Assembly: GCA_033085395.1 (NCBI GenBank)
Contig: JANQBS010000161.1
Span: 1 to 64,000, forward strand
Direction of reading: 5' to 3'
Source of the DNA: Xanthoparmelia taractica
Taxonomy: Eukaryota; Ascomycota; Lecanoromycetes; Lecanorales; Parmeliaceae
DNA: 64,000 nucleotides
A program made the translations under genes and the position numbers. The notes under the pieces are model-generated. The model was given only the letters and a program-made list of their open reading frames with translations, made no database searches and had not been told where the DNA came from. Every line of letters starts with the position of its first letter. Within the stretch, counting starts at the first letter, position 1. Shown piece by piece: positions 12,077 to 23,176 of the stretch.

Positions 12077-13172
12077 ATGTTAGACCCAGACTTTTACTAC
12101 TCGCAATTCTTCGTAAGGCTTCCATATCCCACGCACTCCTTCTCGGGCCAGACCATCATCGTCACTGGATCCAACACAGGTCTCGGCCGTGAAGCAGCGC
12201 GACATTTCACCCGCCTTGGTGCCGCCAAAGTTATTCTCGCAGTCCGCAACCTATCCAAAGGTGAGGCTGCTAAAGAATCAATTGAAAGCTCCACGGATCG
12301 CAAGGGCGTTGTAGAGGTATGGCAGCTCGATCTCGGGAGCTATGAGTCTGTCAAGGACTTTGCGAAAAAGGCGGAGAAGCTGGATAGACTAGATGCATTG
12401 GTTGAAAATGCTGGAATTGCGAGAAAATTTTGGTCTGTTCTAGAAGACAATGAGGCGACCATCACGACAAATGTCGTCAGCACTTTCCTCCTAGGTCTGT
12501 TGTTGCTGCCAAAGTTGCGAGAAAGTGGGCAAAAATTCAATGTCACTCCGCATTTGGCCATTGTCTGCTCAGAAGTCCATGCTTGGACGCCATTTAACGA
12601 GAGAAAGAGCGAGAATATTTTCGATGCCCTGAATGACAAAGAGACTGCCAACATGGCCGGCAGGTATCTCCTCGCCGATTCTCCAACAGATCCAGTGGAA
12701 TAATCCAGCTAATCAGACGCAGATACCCAGTCTCGAAACTTCTCCAGGTCTTCGTTACTCGCGAACTCGCCTCTCGGGCCAACCCAAGCGGCAAGCCAGG
12801 CGTCATCATCAACTACCTCAACCCGGGCTTCTGCCATTCTGAGCTAACTCGGGACTCTGGCGCCTCCTTTTCTATTTGGAAATTGTTCGTTGCGAGAAGC
12901 ACAGAACATGGGAGTCGCAGTCTGGTGTACGCGGCGCAAGCCGGCGAGGAGACGAATGGGCAGTACTTGAGTGATTGCCAGGTCAAGCAGTACGATGCTC
13001 CATTCCTATGGTCGTTCGAGGGACATGTCTAAAATTCAGATGCTGACTGCGCACTTATAGGCCAGCAAAACTGGTTATAGGCGAGGAAGGACCAGAGACC
13101 CAGAAGAGAGTGTGGGATGAGCTCTCGGCGAAGTTGGAGAAGATCCAACCTGGCATCATGGCCAATGTGTGA
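12077..13172 (+). CDS. Short-chain dehydrogenase/reductase (retinol dehydrogenase-like)
   Basis: Predicted NAD(P)-dependent SDR. Exon 1 is 12,077-12,663 and exon 2 starts at 12,723 after a 59-nt GTATCT...CGCAG intron. The join creates the catalytic YPVSK (Tyr197, Lys201). The cofactor motif TGSNTGLG lies near residues 32-39, and VENAGIA replaces the usual NNAG. NYLNPGFCHSEL near the C-terminus is the usual PG motif. The 3' end is less certain. If exon 2 simply continues, it stops at 13,032. A homolog-like tail (WDELSAKLEKIQPGIM) is reached only by removing 13,011-13,060, whose donor is a weak GTCGTT, and gives a stop at 13,172. I prefer the three-exon model. Substrate unknown; soluble, possibly lipid- or polyketide-directed. 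Confidence 0.82.
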
Positions 13173-14595
13173 TTGTATTCAGTGATTGCAAGATCCCGAG
13201 CTTTGGTCAGAGAGCCTCGCCACGTCCACTCTCTATGCCTCTAATGACTCAGGTCTGACGTCAAAACACGAATTCAGTCTGCGAGCGGGACAGCGACCAT
13301 TGGAGTTTGGAGAACGGAGGATGTAAATAACCACAGCCGAATCATAGGTCTTGTTAACATATCCATATATAGCTCACTCAACTCATACGTCTCTAATCCG
13401 TCAAACGTCCACGCCGTCCACATAACCAACTTACAAAAAGCCCAACTAGAGATCCTGTGCCTCGAAGCTTCATGTTCCCAACTCCATAACATCCAAACAT
13501 TGCCAAAGATACGAAGCTTTCGACGAATTCGAAATATCCAAACGTCCCAATTCAAAAAACAGCAATTTATGCAAACAGTGCCATCAGCAAAGGAAAGACC
13601 AGAGTACGTCCCCACCACGCCCCTCATCACATATCTCCATATCTCCATTCTAAGAATCCAACCGAGTAACCAACCACCCACCCAAACCCCACCGCCTGCC
13701 CAACGCAAAAGGTACCTATCAACGATGAGTGCGATACTGCAATATAGCCAAGGGACAACGCCCTTTACTTTAGCGTTTACGGGGCTAACACAATGTTGTA
13801 CAACGACAACTATTATAGCAACATCAACACTTTTGGTGACCCTATCGATCCCTGTCGCTCTCTCTCTTCATATGCTATGTTCTATCAGAAAAGTGCGCAC
13901 GCAATGCGGGACTGATTTACTGACTGATTAATGGATTGATTTCTCCGTGCATATGTGCATACACATGTATATGTCCTTCCCTCCAAATAACCTCGCCAGC
14001 CCAAGCTTGATAAACTCTATGAAACTTGGTTCCTGATGCAGCATAGCCTTTTCAAAATTCGGTATTTGATTTATTTGTCAAGAAGTAATCAAAGACACTT
14101 GCTGTTGAGGCAGCTCGTTGTCTGAGCCTTACCAAGGGGCAGCGTTACTGCTGTACTATTGATGATAGGATTCAGGCATGCCTATGTCGTGACATGCTTA
14201 GGAAACTTAGCATATGTTTCGCTAGAGCCAGAAACCTTGGCCTCAAAGACCAATCCTGATTCAGTTGCAATACCGTTAAAGCCTTTGTTCCCACAAAGAC
14301 CGGTTCCCTTTCCAATTAATCGAGCCTTGCAAAGAAAATCTCAATCTCTGTGCGTTTGCTTGCTGATACTTGAACAATGACATTGTTCTACGCTTGTGAA
14401 AACACATAGACAACGCTCGATTGGCATCAACACACTATGTTCTCGGGTGTTGAGCGGGAAACAAGGGAACATGTTGTACTCTCTTTTCTTAAGCCCCCTT
14501 TTCTAGTCGCCCGTTGTCCTTCCAGCTCCTGTGCATTATTAAGGAGCTTTTATAAAGGGAAAACTACAATTAACATATCGACTATCTTCACCAGC
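13173..14595. other. Intergenic, no gene seen
   Basis: About 1.4 kb without a supported gene. Open frames at 13,274-13,708 (minus) and 13,500-13,931 (plus) overlap each other and have no domain, intron or composition supporting expression. The AT-rich part near 13,980-14,160 is unremarkable. Confidence 0.45.
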
Positions 14596-15597
14596 ATGGC
14601 GCGTACGAGCCGATCTAGGAGCCCTCCAACCCGTGATAGAACGCTAGCCATACGCACTCGAGATTCATTAGCCCAGAACGGCATCATTACGCCAGCCGCA
14701 GGTAAGTTCACCGCGATCCAAGCCGACCGGTGCCCATTTCCCGACTACTCGAACACACTCCCTCACCAACACTCCACAGCCGGGGCTAAAATAGCACCAT
14801 CACTCGAAGAATACCGCAAAGCAGGCGAAGCCATCCGTGCACGATGGACCGAAGAGCAAAGACGCCAAATAGCCGAAAACGAAGCATCGTTGCGCCAGCT
14901 TGCCGAAATCGAGCCCAAAATAGGTAATCTTTCAATGAAGACGCATCTACCGCGTGTAAAAGACCTAACAGTCCAGGAACAAAATACTATCATCCATGAT
15001 GGAGCAACTCCAGCGCAATATGAAGCTGCGCGTGAGGTTTTATTGGAGAGACAGCGCCAGGATATCGTCGACAACACGAGTACCATCACCCCAGGGTTCC
15101 GCACAAGCCCGAGCTTTCCACATGTCAACCGGACATCTCAAACGCAAACGGAGCCGACAAGCGAGCCCGAGTGGGACGATTTCCCCGAGCTCGACGCACA
15201 GTACGACCACCCACCTGCACCTGCTCACCGCACAACCCCAAAACCCCCCCCAAAGTCCCCTACCACAACCCTCTCCAGCAGCGCCTCCGACTCAACTCCA
15301 CCCCTACACGATCCCCCCCACAAACCCCACCGCCATCCCCACCCTCCCTCCCAACCCACCACCTCCTCCCCCACACAACCCTGCATAGCCCCCTGCCCCA
15401 TCCAAACCCCCCACAACCAAGGCGCGTATCTCCAGCAGGGCCAAGTCCCCCGCGTCTGGAACGCGCGATGGGGGTATTCGGATCCGCCTAGGGGGATCTG
15501 GGAGGCGTGGGTGAGGGTTGAGAGGGGGCGGGGGCGGGGGTGGGATGAGGTGGTGGTGGGTGGGTTTGCGGGGGCGCATTGGTGGGGTGGGGTGTAG
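14596..15597 (+). CDS. Hypothetical proline-rich, basic protein
   Basis: Not recognised. The ATG at 14,596 opens MARTSRSRSPPTRDRT, an Arg/Ser-rich start. A near-perfect intron (GTAAGT...CCACAG, 14,702-14,779, 78 nt) interrupts the frame. Its length is a multiple of three and it holds no stop, so spliced (307 aa) and unspliced (333 aa) products share a frame. Residues about 60-150 of the spliced protein are helical and charged (EEYRKAGEAIRARWTEEQRR). The second half is Pro/Thr/Ser-rich, then turns Gly/Arg/Trp-rich with VPRVWNARWGY and a tail of Gly/Trp. The DNA of this tail has an extreme C-then-G strand bias. The C-terminal end may therefore be wrong or fast-evolving. Confidence 0.5.
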   Translation: MARTSRSRSPPTRDRTLAIRTRDSLAQNGIITPAAGKFTAIQADRCPFPDYSNTLPHQHSTAGAKIAPSLEEYRKAGEAIRARWTEEQRRQIAENEASLRQLAEIEPKIGNLSMKTHLPRVKDLTVQEQNTIIHDGATPAQYEAAREVLLERQRQDIVDNTSTITPGFRTSPSFPHVNRTSQTQTEPTSEPEWDDFPELDAQYDHPPAPAHRTTPKPPPKSPTTTLSSSASDSTPPLHDPPHKPHRHPHPPSQPTTSSPTQPCIAPCPIQTPHNQGAYLQQGQVPRVWNARWGYSDPPRGIWEAWVRVERGRGRGWDEVVVGGFAGAHWWGGV

Positions 15598-15690
15598 TGG
15601 TTGGGGGGGGGTTGAAAAGGGGGGAGGGGAGGGTCAGTCAGGGGTTTGTGGTGGGCTTGTGAGTGGGAGGGGAAGGGGGAATGGAGGTGA
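15236..15690. repeat. C-rich tract followed by G-rich tract
   Basis: On the plus strand, about 15,236-15,420 is dominated by C with little G, and about 15,485-15,690 is dominated by G with little C. The G-rich half has many runs of three or more G (for example GGGGGCGCATTGGTGGGG) compatible with G-quadruplexes. The two halves could partly pair as a long imperfect inverted repeat. The switch lies across the 3' end of the preceding hypothetical gene. Confidence 0.6.
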
Positions 15691-16974
15691 GGGGTTGGGG
15701 GTGAAGGGACGGTTATGGTGGTGTACGTGATGCTGTGGATAGTGTGTACTAGTGTTACTTTGATTTTTGGGACCTACCTAGAGGGAGACCTAGAAGCTAT
15801 CTTTAGATATTAGCCAGATAAGTCGAATCAACATTGCCGTAATTTAACGTTCATATTTATACGTCTCCAAAGAAAACAACGTACGTTTCCATGGACGAGA
15901 TTCACAAAGAACATCTCTTGGAGTACGAGATCGGTACTCTAAAGAACAGCAGGACACTTGCATATTTGATTCCTACCATTCCCCTTCGTAAAAGTGCATC
16001 ATGTAGTCAGCTCTCGCCCGTCTACCCCGTTTCCTGGATTTTTTCTTCGCATAGGGCCATTCAGTAATGGTGCTAATAATCGCGAAGGATTTGGACGGCT
16101 TCGAGAAGGTAAAAGAACATTTAATAAAGGCAATTACCAAAAGCGAGGAGAAGGAGCAGGGTTATTATAGTAATGGCTGCAGAGTTGGAATGTGCCTAGC
16201 GGCGATGGGGACTGAAACTGGGGGCTAGACGTAAAGGCCGCTTTGGAATGAGTGCTCACGGATGACATAGGAAGATGGCGTCTAAGGGAAGCTGAAGCTG
16301 GAACGTATTGATACAGTATAGAGATGGGACTGGGAAAAGCCAAGACCAGTTGGCGTTCGTGCCTCCTTTCGTTTTCTAGCGGAAACAGGAGGAATACTCA
16401 AAGAGACGAACGAATGCGAATGTCAATGTTCAAACGCCTACGTTCATGTACGCACAGGCATTATTTGGCCTGCTGACATGTACTTGCCTCAAGATAAGAG
16501 TCGTGCAATGTTTTAGAAAAGCTACATAAGACGTTTGTGGAGGGCATGGCGGTGAGAGGATCACACCTCACGGAATCCGGTGCTATATCGAGTTTGCGAA
16601 ATGAATACCACTGAGACTGTAATTCATGAAGAGCTTATGGAAGAGGCCGAGAAGATTCGTCGGGTGCATCGAGAAAAGATGTCGCAGGAAGGCCGTTTGA
16701 CGAGATGAATGGAACAGCGGATGCTGGCTGATGGAAACAAGCATCACGACACAGCAATTTATGTGAGCATAATAGAAAGCATAGAAAATTGTAATATTGG
16801 AAATCTTGCTGCGAGTGCTGAGCCCATGCTTGTCTCCTTAATCTTCCACATGCCATTCAAGGTTCACCAGCAATCAGAAAACGCTGACACATCCCTTTCC
16901 ATATCCCCTTTTCTACTACAATTCCTTCCCAACTCCATTCCAACAGCATAAAAAGAGCCCCAACCTCCCGTCCA
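15691..16974. other. Intergenic, no gene seen
   Basis: About 1.3 kb with no supported gene on either strand. It ends with the 3' flank of the NLR-type gene on the minus strand. Confidence 0.45.
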
Positions 16975-19900
16975 TCAAGTCGTCTCCTCCGGTCCCATGT
17001 CTTCAAGGATCAAGCCAATCAATTCCACATTCCAATCTGCAAGATCTTCTCGTGGCCGATTTTGCGCAACACCCTCGATTGACCTGGCGAGTTCGAGCGC
17101 TCTCTCGTAGTTTCGAGCGCGGCGGTGGCATTGAGCAAGAACATGGATGGAGGCCACACGATTCGGGTGATCTGCTTTAAGCGTTTTCGCTCTTATATAC
17201 ACCACTGATTCCAACAAAGCTATGGCTTTGGCCGTCTCTCCTATCTCCAGATATGATCGAGCAAGTACGTGTTGTGATGCTAGACGATCTGGATGCTCTG
17301 GTCTTAGCGTCTTCGTTATTATTTTCACAACTTCTTCTAGCAATAATATGGCTTTGGCAGTCTCTCCTATCTTCAGATATGATCGAGCAAGTTCGTGTTG
17401 TGATGCTAGACGATCTAAATGCTCTGATCTTAGCGTCTTCGTTCTTATTTTTACAACTTCTTCTAGCAATAATATGGCTTTGGTAGTCTCTCCTATCTTC
17501 AGATATGATCGAGCAAGTTCGTGTTGTGAAGTCAGACGGTCTGAATGGTCTGGGTTTAGCGTTTCATTTCTTATATTCACTATTCGCTCTAGCAAAGCTA
17601 TGGCTTTGACCATGTCTTCTGCTCTCAGGTATGCAAGAGCGAGTTCATGTTGCGACACTAAACACGTCGGGTCTTCTGCAGGTGGATCCTGTAACCGAGC
17701 TTCATGCAGTTGTTTTAGCAGATTTACCGCCTCAATGGCATCGCCATAAAGGCGCGCATATCTACCATGAAGAAGCTGAATCCTTTGTCCATTTTCTGTT
17801 CTCGACCAAGACTCGTCATTCTGGATTGGAATCATCTGGAGTAGTTCAAAGAGCGCTGAGTTACAACTCTGCCTATACGTAACATAACCAAGCCAGAACA
17901 TGGACTGCTGAAAATTGAATTCGTGTTTGGGATATTCCCACTTTTTCAGATTGTGCGCGAAACATTCTATATGGGACTGAAGCTGTCTTGACAATGGCAA
18001 TATGTCCGGAGTGAAAGGATTTTTAATGGACAGCGAAAGCACAGACAGACCGTTCAACCCAGCATTCGTGTAGTCCTCCGGCTTCTGCAGCCGATCTCTC
18101 AACCAAAAGTGGCTCACAGGATGCATGCGCGTCATCCCTCTGGCAGCGTCAAAGGTCACAAGAGAAAGAGATACGAGCAACGACCTGGCAGTGCGAAGGC
18201 GCAATTTATTCAGGTTGATGTCGTGCGTATTCCTTTGCATAAAATTTGGAAGATGAGAGACGTGCCATGGAGAAAGGCCCTCAATATCCTCTTCGCCATC
18301 CGGCAATAAGCGAGAAGAAACAATAGCTTCATTTCTCGAATTCTTCCAGGCCTCCTCAAATGCAATTTCAGGAAAGTCTGAGAAATGCATGAAAGCGTAA
18401 AAGTTGAGTAGTTGAAGCGCATCCTTGGCCTCTTGATCATTGCGGTCTTTAAGGTATGTCGCGGACACTTCGAACGTGGCATATACCCCTCCATACTCTG
18501 ATTTTGCTTCTCTCGGAGAACACTTGAGAAGCACGTCTCGCTGGGTTAGAAAGAAATCCTTGTACTCTCCTAGACCACACAAGCCTTGAGATATCGCTGC
18601 TCCGGCCTGTATGACGGCAAGAGCATGACAGCCTAAGAGTTCAACGACCGCGCGAGCGTCGTCTTTGTGATCGATCCGCGAGCCGAGCTTATTTTTGCAA
18701 GCTTTGAGAAGAAGGTTGATAGCCGTCTCCTCGTTCAACCTCTCGTAATGGTCCTCTCCCACCGTTTGGAGTTCGGCGCAATCATCAAGGCGTGTCGTAA
18801 TCAGTATACTTCCGTTTCTTCCCGCGGGGAGGAACTGGGCCATATCCAAGTCCATATTGTCAGCGTTGTCAAGGATTAGCAGCCACGAGTGTGATGTATT
18901 CTGAAGCCAGAGTATTACACCTTCACGGCTTTCATCGTGATGGCCACACGTGCGGGCGATAGTCGCAAAGCCGTTCGTGATCGAGCTCTCGCTCCGTCCA
19001 TCGATCCAGAAGATTCCCCAGAATCTGGAATACATTAGCCAAAGTAGATGCGCTGTGCACCCGTTGTCCTACTCTAGCCGGCTGTCATGTGCAAACTTCA
19101 GAGCCACCTCGCTTTTCCCAGCGCCTCCCATGCCATGTATGACGTATACCTTTAGTACTGAGATTTGTTCTGATACCGAGAGTGAAGGGCATAAGGCCTG
19201 CTTGAGCTTTTCTAGTTCTTCCTCTCGGCCGGTGAATAAAGGGTTCAGCCTACGAGAGACCATGAAATGTTCGTTGTGCAGGTGAGATGCTAGGTCAACG
19301 TAAGTGATGCCAACATACGCTGGAGGATTCCACCACGGATGAACAATACGTACCTTCTCGCTGACTGACAGCGATTCTCTTTGCTTCTTTTACCATTGTT
19401 TTAATAGCATCACTGACGAGACAAAAATTTGCATCATTGGGACCAGAAAACTTGTTCATCCTAGAGTGAGGTGCATCGAGAGGCTTGTTCTCGTGTCCTA
19501 TTATCGTTGCAGAATCTTCTTCAACGAGCTGCAAAGCATGGGTCTCAGCTTTCCAGGTTCATAATCGAGGCAAAGGGGTTTCTTACAATAACTTTGGTAC
19601 TGTTAAGAGTTTTTAGAGCCAGCTTGGGAAGGCGAGCGGGAAGTACAGCCTTCAGGACCTGGGATTTTTGTGTTTCCCAGAAACAAATCGTCCTCATTTG
19701 CATCGGAGGCGTTCTAATCATGTTGGCGAAATTGTGAGTCGTTTCGCGCAGTGCTCTTGTGCTACCATCAAGGTCCTGAAGTAGTGTCTCAGATGGATGC
19801 CTGCCGAGGATACCTGATATCATCGCGTGCCATTGTGCAGCATTACCTGCACGAGTACCTTGTAATGGAGATCCAAGAAAAACAACGCCAGATGTAGCAA

Positions 19901-20538
19901 TGAGAAGTTTCCGGTACGGGCTAACATGTATATTGGCAGTTTCGAGGGCCTTCAACAGTTTAATAACTCGGTCTCAGTAAGTATTGAAGAGATCGTAGCC
20001 TGACCTTCGTGACTATCAGACCACCAAAGCATGAGGCCACAAAAACCAGAGGCCTTAAATGTGCATGGTCCTAATTAAAGATCAAATCAAGCGTATAAAC
20101 TGCTCCAAGGATCTCACCTGGTCTCGGTAGCGTTTTAGATTGCTCAATAATATATCGGCGACGTTCACTATGCGCGTGACAGGCGCATTTTTGAGATAAT
20201 TTGCGTTCCAGCTGAACGTATAGATCCTGGCAGAGGGCACGACATCCGGTAGCATATTGGAGTCACTGAGCCAGTTGACGGCTCCCGTCTTGGTCTTGTG
20301 CTCCCACGTGCGAGGAGTCGTGGTTCCAAGGCCGTGTATCGCAATGATGCTGGAAGAACGTCAAACAAAATCCAAAAATCCACGGTAAATTGCGTACTCG
20401 ACCGACGTTTTATCCTCAGCACCATCTGGAGGATATACCCTAAGTAAGCAACCCTCAGAAGGGTTTGCAGGGTCCTATATCAAAGGTATAAGGAAGGATA
20501 TGGATCATGCAGGCTGGGTTATCGTGGCTTACTTCCAT
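16975..20538 (-). CDS. NLR-type protein: alpha/beta-hydrolase, NB-ARC, TPR
   Basis: Fungal NOD-like receptor model of 1,061 aa in eight exons (minus): 20538-20533, 20474-20398, 20349-20118, 20070-20005, 19949-19587, 19528-19354, 19289-19073, 19024-16975. All joins keep frame. Residues 28-250 form an esterase-like domain (IIAIHGLGTTTPRTW; FVASCFGGL; SGVVFLGSPLQG). The usual GHSLGG elbow reads ASCFGG, placing Cys119 at the nucleophile position. NB-ARC follows: Walker A HGMGGAGKSE, Walker B SWLLILDNAD, sensor ILITTR and an MHD-like MHPVSH. Residues about 830-1,010 are five TPR units of 42 aa. In fungi this SesB-like architecture is linked to nonself recognition and regulated cell death; that role is inferred. 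The six-base first exon (ATG GAA) is the weakest part. Another start upstream is possible. Confidence 0.88.
17205..17725 (-). repeat. 126-bp tandem repeats encoding TPR units
   Basis: Landmark ATGGCTTTG occurs at 17,222, 17,348, 17,474 and 17,600 on the plus strand, an exact 126-bp period equal to 42 codons. The two central units are almost identical at DNA level and encode SQHELARSYLKIGET-type TPRs. The outer units are more diverged. Such high internal conservation is known for fungal NLR repeats that undergo repeat exchange. Confidence 0.93.
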
Positions 20539-20988
20539 GACGCCTAGAAGTGTAATGTCAATCCGCAATCGAGGATGGTCTGATCAAAAGATTGCGCTCG
20601 CAATACTGCTTGTGGAATTGAGATTCGGCAGTAAGGCTACGCATAGAGCGGAGCTTGACCCCGCACTCTTGTACCAGGGTATCTTATACACCAGAGAAGC
20701 TGTGAGTCAAGACACAATGGTCTGGATTTTTGAGATGACGCAGAGATGGATGGACATGACAGGACTCAGCAAGGCAAAGAAGGATGCAAGAGCCGAATGC
20801 GTTGCTGCCTTGAGCAGGGAATCATCGCGACAGGGCTGAAGTGTGACTTCTTAGCCAATACTTATCTCAGAAGTATCCTAATGACAAAGGCGGAAAGAAT
20901 AGACTATCTGAGCCGCGAAACCAGCTTGTCCAGCCAGGGTCTGAACCGTTGGGTTCGTGCATACGGGTATGCTGTTCCTGAAAGATGA
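20507..20988 (+). pseudogene. Frameshifted ORF divergent from the NLR gene, family unknown
   Basis: The frame from ATG 20,507 encodes a protein-like sequence (GWSDQKIALAILLVELRFGS, then MVWIFEMTQRWMDMTG) and stops at 20,839. From about 20,810 a second frame, shifted by one base, continues with GLKCDFLANTYLRSILM and SRETSLSSQGLNRWVRAYGY to a stop at 20,988. The two halves read like one helical protein of about 160 aa broken by a single-base indel. No intron fits in the gap. The family was not recognised. It starts head to head with, and slightly overlaps, the first exon of the NLR model, so its true 5' end is uncertain. Confidence 0.4.
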
Positions 20989-22370
20989 TTGGCAAGGATT
21001 CTTGGCATGATGAAATGGTGCATTGCTTCAGCCTTATTGTCTCGTCTCTGACATGTATACTCTGTAGAGGAGATGGTTCATTATACTGTTACAAATGAGA
21101 GAAGCAGGCAAGACGAGGCAATGTAGAAACTCGACCTTCGTTACATACAAGGAGCCTTCGCCTATTTCTGGTAAGCAGAATCCGTAGACTTGGTACCAAG
21201 TTCAAAAGGGAGTATCACCCCCGACTTCTTATATTCTCTCACCAAGTTCCCGGCGAGTAAGCAGGGGTTTCCCTAAAAAAGCTGCCAGCCTTACAGAGGA
21301 TCAAAGGTAGCGGGAGTCAAAAACATTGTGGGTAGATCTTCCTTGTGTCTTCTACTCAGCTGATTGCACCCAAGCCCTACCAGAAGCATCTTCAGCTGGT
21401 GAATGTATGGGCCGCTGGATCTAAGCTTGTGGAGTGCTATTTAAGATATAGGTAAGTAGACGCAGTCTTATTTTAGCGACCACGTGCACTTGGGCCGCCC
21501 TGCAAAAAATCTGTCGTGTGTATGCTGTTGAGTGATCTGTTACCAGTTAGTCCTGTCTGAGGCTACAATCTGTTAAACTGGTTTTAAAGCTAAAACAATA
21601 AGAGGATATTGTATACTAGAAAGCTGCTTCTTCGAGGATCATATTACTCAGACTTGACCCTAGACATGGTGAAGCTTTGACGCCAGACGACATCTTAACA
21701 CTTGCCTCCTCCTTTTGTCCGACGAACAGAGGGAAAAGCTGCGAGCGCTTGGTCAGGAAGCACGGCGCTTTCAGCTACGGCACTTAGATTCGGCCCTAGC
21801 ATGTGCGCGTATATTGCACTAGACACTTTGTCCTGCTGCTGACTCAGAGAACATTTCGAATGGTTCGATTCCAATCCTCCAAGCTGACGGTAGATATTGG
21901 CGTCTTGGTCCAGAATTCCTCCCTGCTTAGGCATACAGGAGCCTCTCTAGGCTGTACTTCGCCTTACATCTCACAAAGACCTGCTCATTTCCGGGTCGAG
22001 GCAAGAAGAAGATGTATTGACACGCTCACTACTTTCATTATCCCGGCCGTTCATTTCACTACCCAATACCCAACACATGTTTCCTAATTTCATATTAAAG
22101 AAGGGCATGGAAATAACTCATTTATCAATTATGGTGCTTCAGCTTCCCCTTGGCAGCTGACTAGGCTATTACAGCTGAAGTAAGCAAATACAGACCTACA
22201 GACCATGCACTAGGCTACCAACACGTTCATCAGCTGATTTCCAAGATCATTGACTTGGCAAGGACATCCCATTACCCCTCGCAACCTTCTCTTCTTCCCC
22301 ACCTACTTTCAGTGGAGGTCCCGGGCTCGCCATATCACCTGAGTCACCCCACTACTCTACAAATATCGTC
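20989..22370. other. Intergenic, no gene seen
   Basis: About 1.4 kb without a supported gene. Overlapping short frames near 21,700-22,090 lack any feature that would support them. Confidence 0.4.
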
Positions 22371-22375
22371 CATGT

Positions 22376-23100
22376 ATGCTTGGTCAAAAGCTTGTGCAGC
22401 TGGACACAGCTCTCGATGCTGATGATCTCGATCTTGGTACTCCGTGCCGTCCGCGCCATCTCGCACCATATACACATGGCGCCCAAGAGGTGGGACCCGG
22501 TCATTATAAATAGAAGGGTTGCCGGGAGTCGGCCACAGTCGAGGTGCTGTTTTGGTCTCGTTCAACTCATACTACGCTTCTATACTGAGAGCGAGTGCTG
22601 GAACCGGTTCTTCAACTGGGACGAGAGGCCTCTTTTTGCGAGTATCACCAAGACTTTCAATGACATCGCGAAAGCCGAGAAACATTCACGGATATCGAAG
22701 ACATTCTCGTACAGCTTACTATTGAAGAGCTGACCAAAAAATTCAGTCCTCAAAGAACAACCAATAAACAGTAAGAGTGAGCATCGGACGCTGGCCCCAT
22801 TGAAGAATGTTATATATCTCACGTCAGCCAGATTCTGGCAGCTTCAAAGTCGAGCAGACGGATTGTGCAATTTGGGAAAGCGGGGATCCCCGGACCTGCA
22901 TAAAAGTTGGTCATAGTCTACTACAAAGGGCTAGACGGCCAATATTGAAGCGGAAGCTTAGAGCCTGGCTCGGGAATTTCCTCATGCTGAGACGGGATAT
23001 AATATGCGAGCTTCCTCGAAAACGACTATTCAATATGACCGGTTGCAGAGTCAGCAAGAAAATTCTTAGCCATTCTTTGTTCTCGAAAAGTACAAATTAA
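22376..23100 (+). pseudogene. Possible decayed gene, family unknown
   Basis: From the ATG at 22,376 a frame reads LVQLDTALDADDLDLGTPC and stops after about 45 codons. Another frame at 22,555-22,700 reads WNRFFNWDERPLFASITKTF, and a one-base shift continues it as DIEDILVQLTIEELTKKFSP to a stop near 22,770. A further open frame runs to 23,100. The peptides look protein-like but lie in three frames with no good introns. This suggests a relic. I cannot name a family. Confidence 0.25.
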
Positions 23101-23176
23101 AGGTCTTCTCCTATCATCTTCCTCAGAACGGAATCAAGAAAAGTGAAAGTTCAGGAATCGGTTTCCCTGCTTTAGC

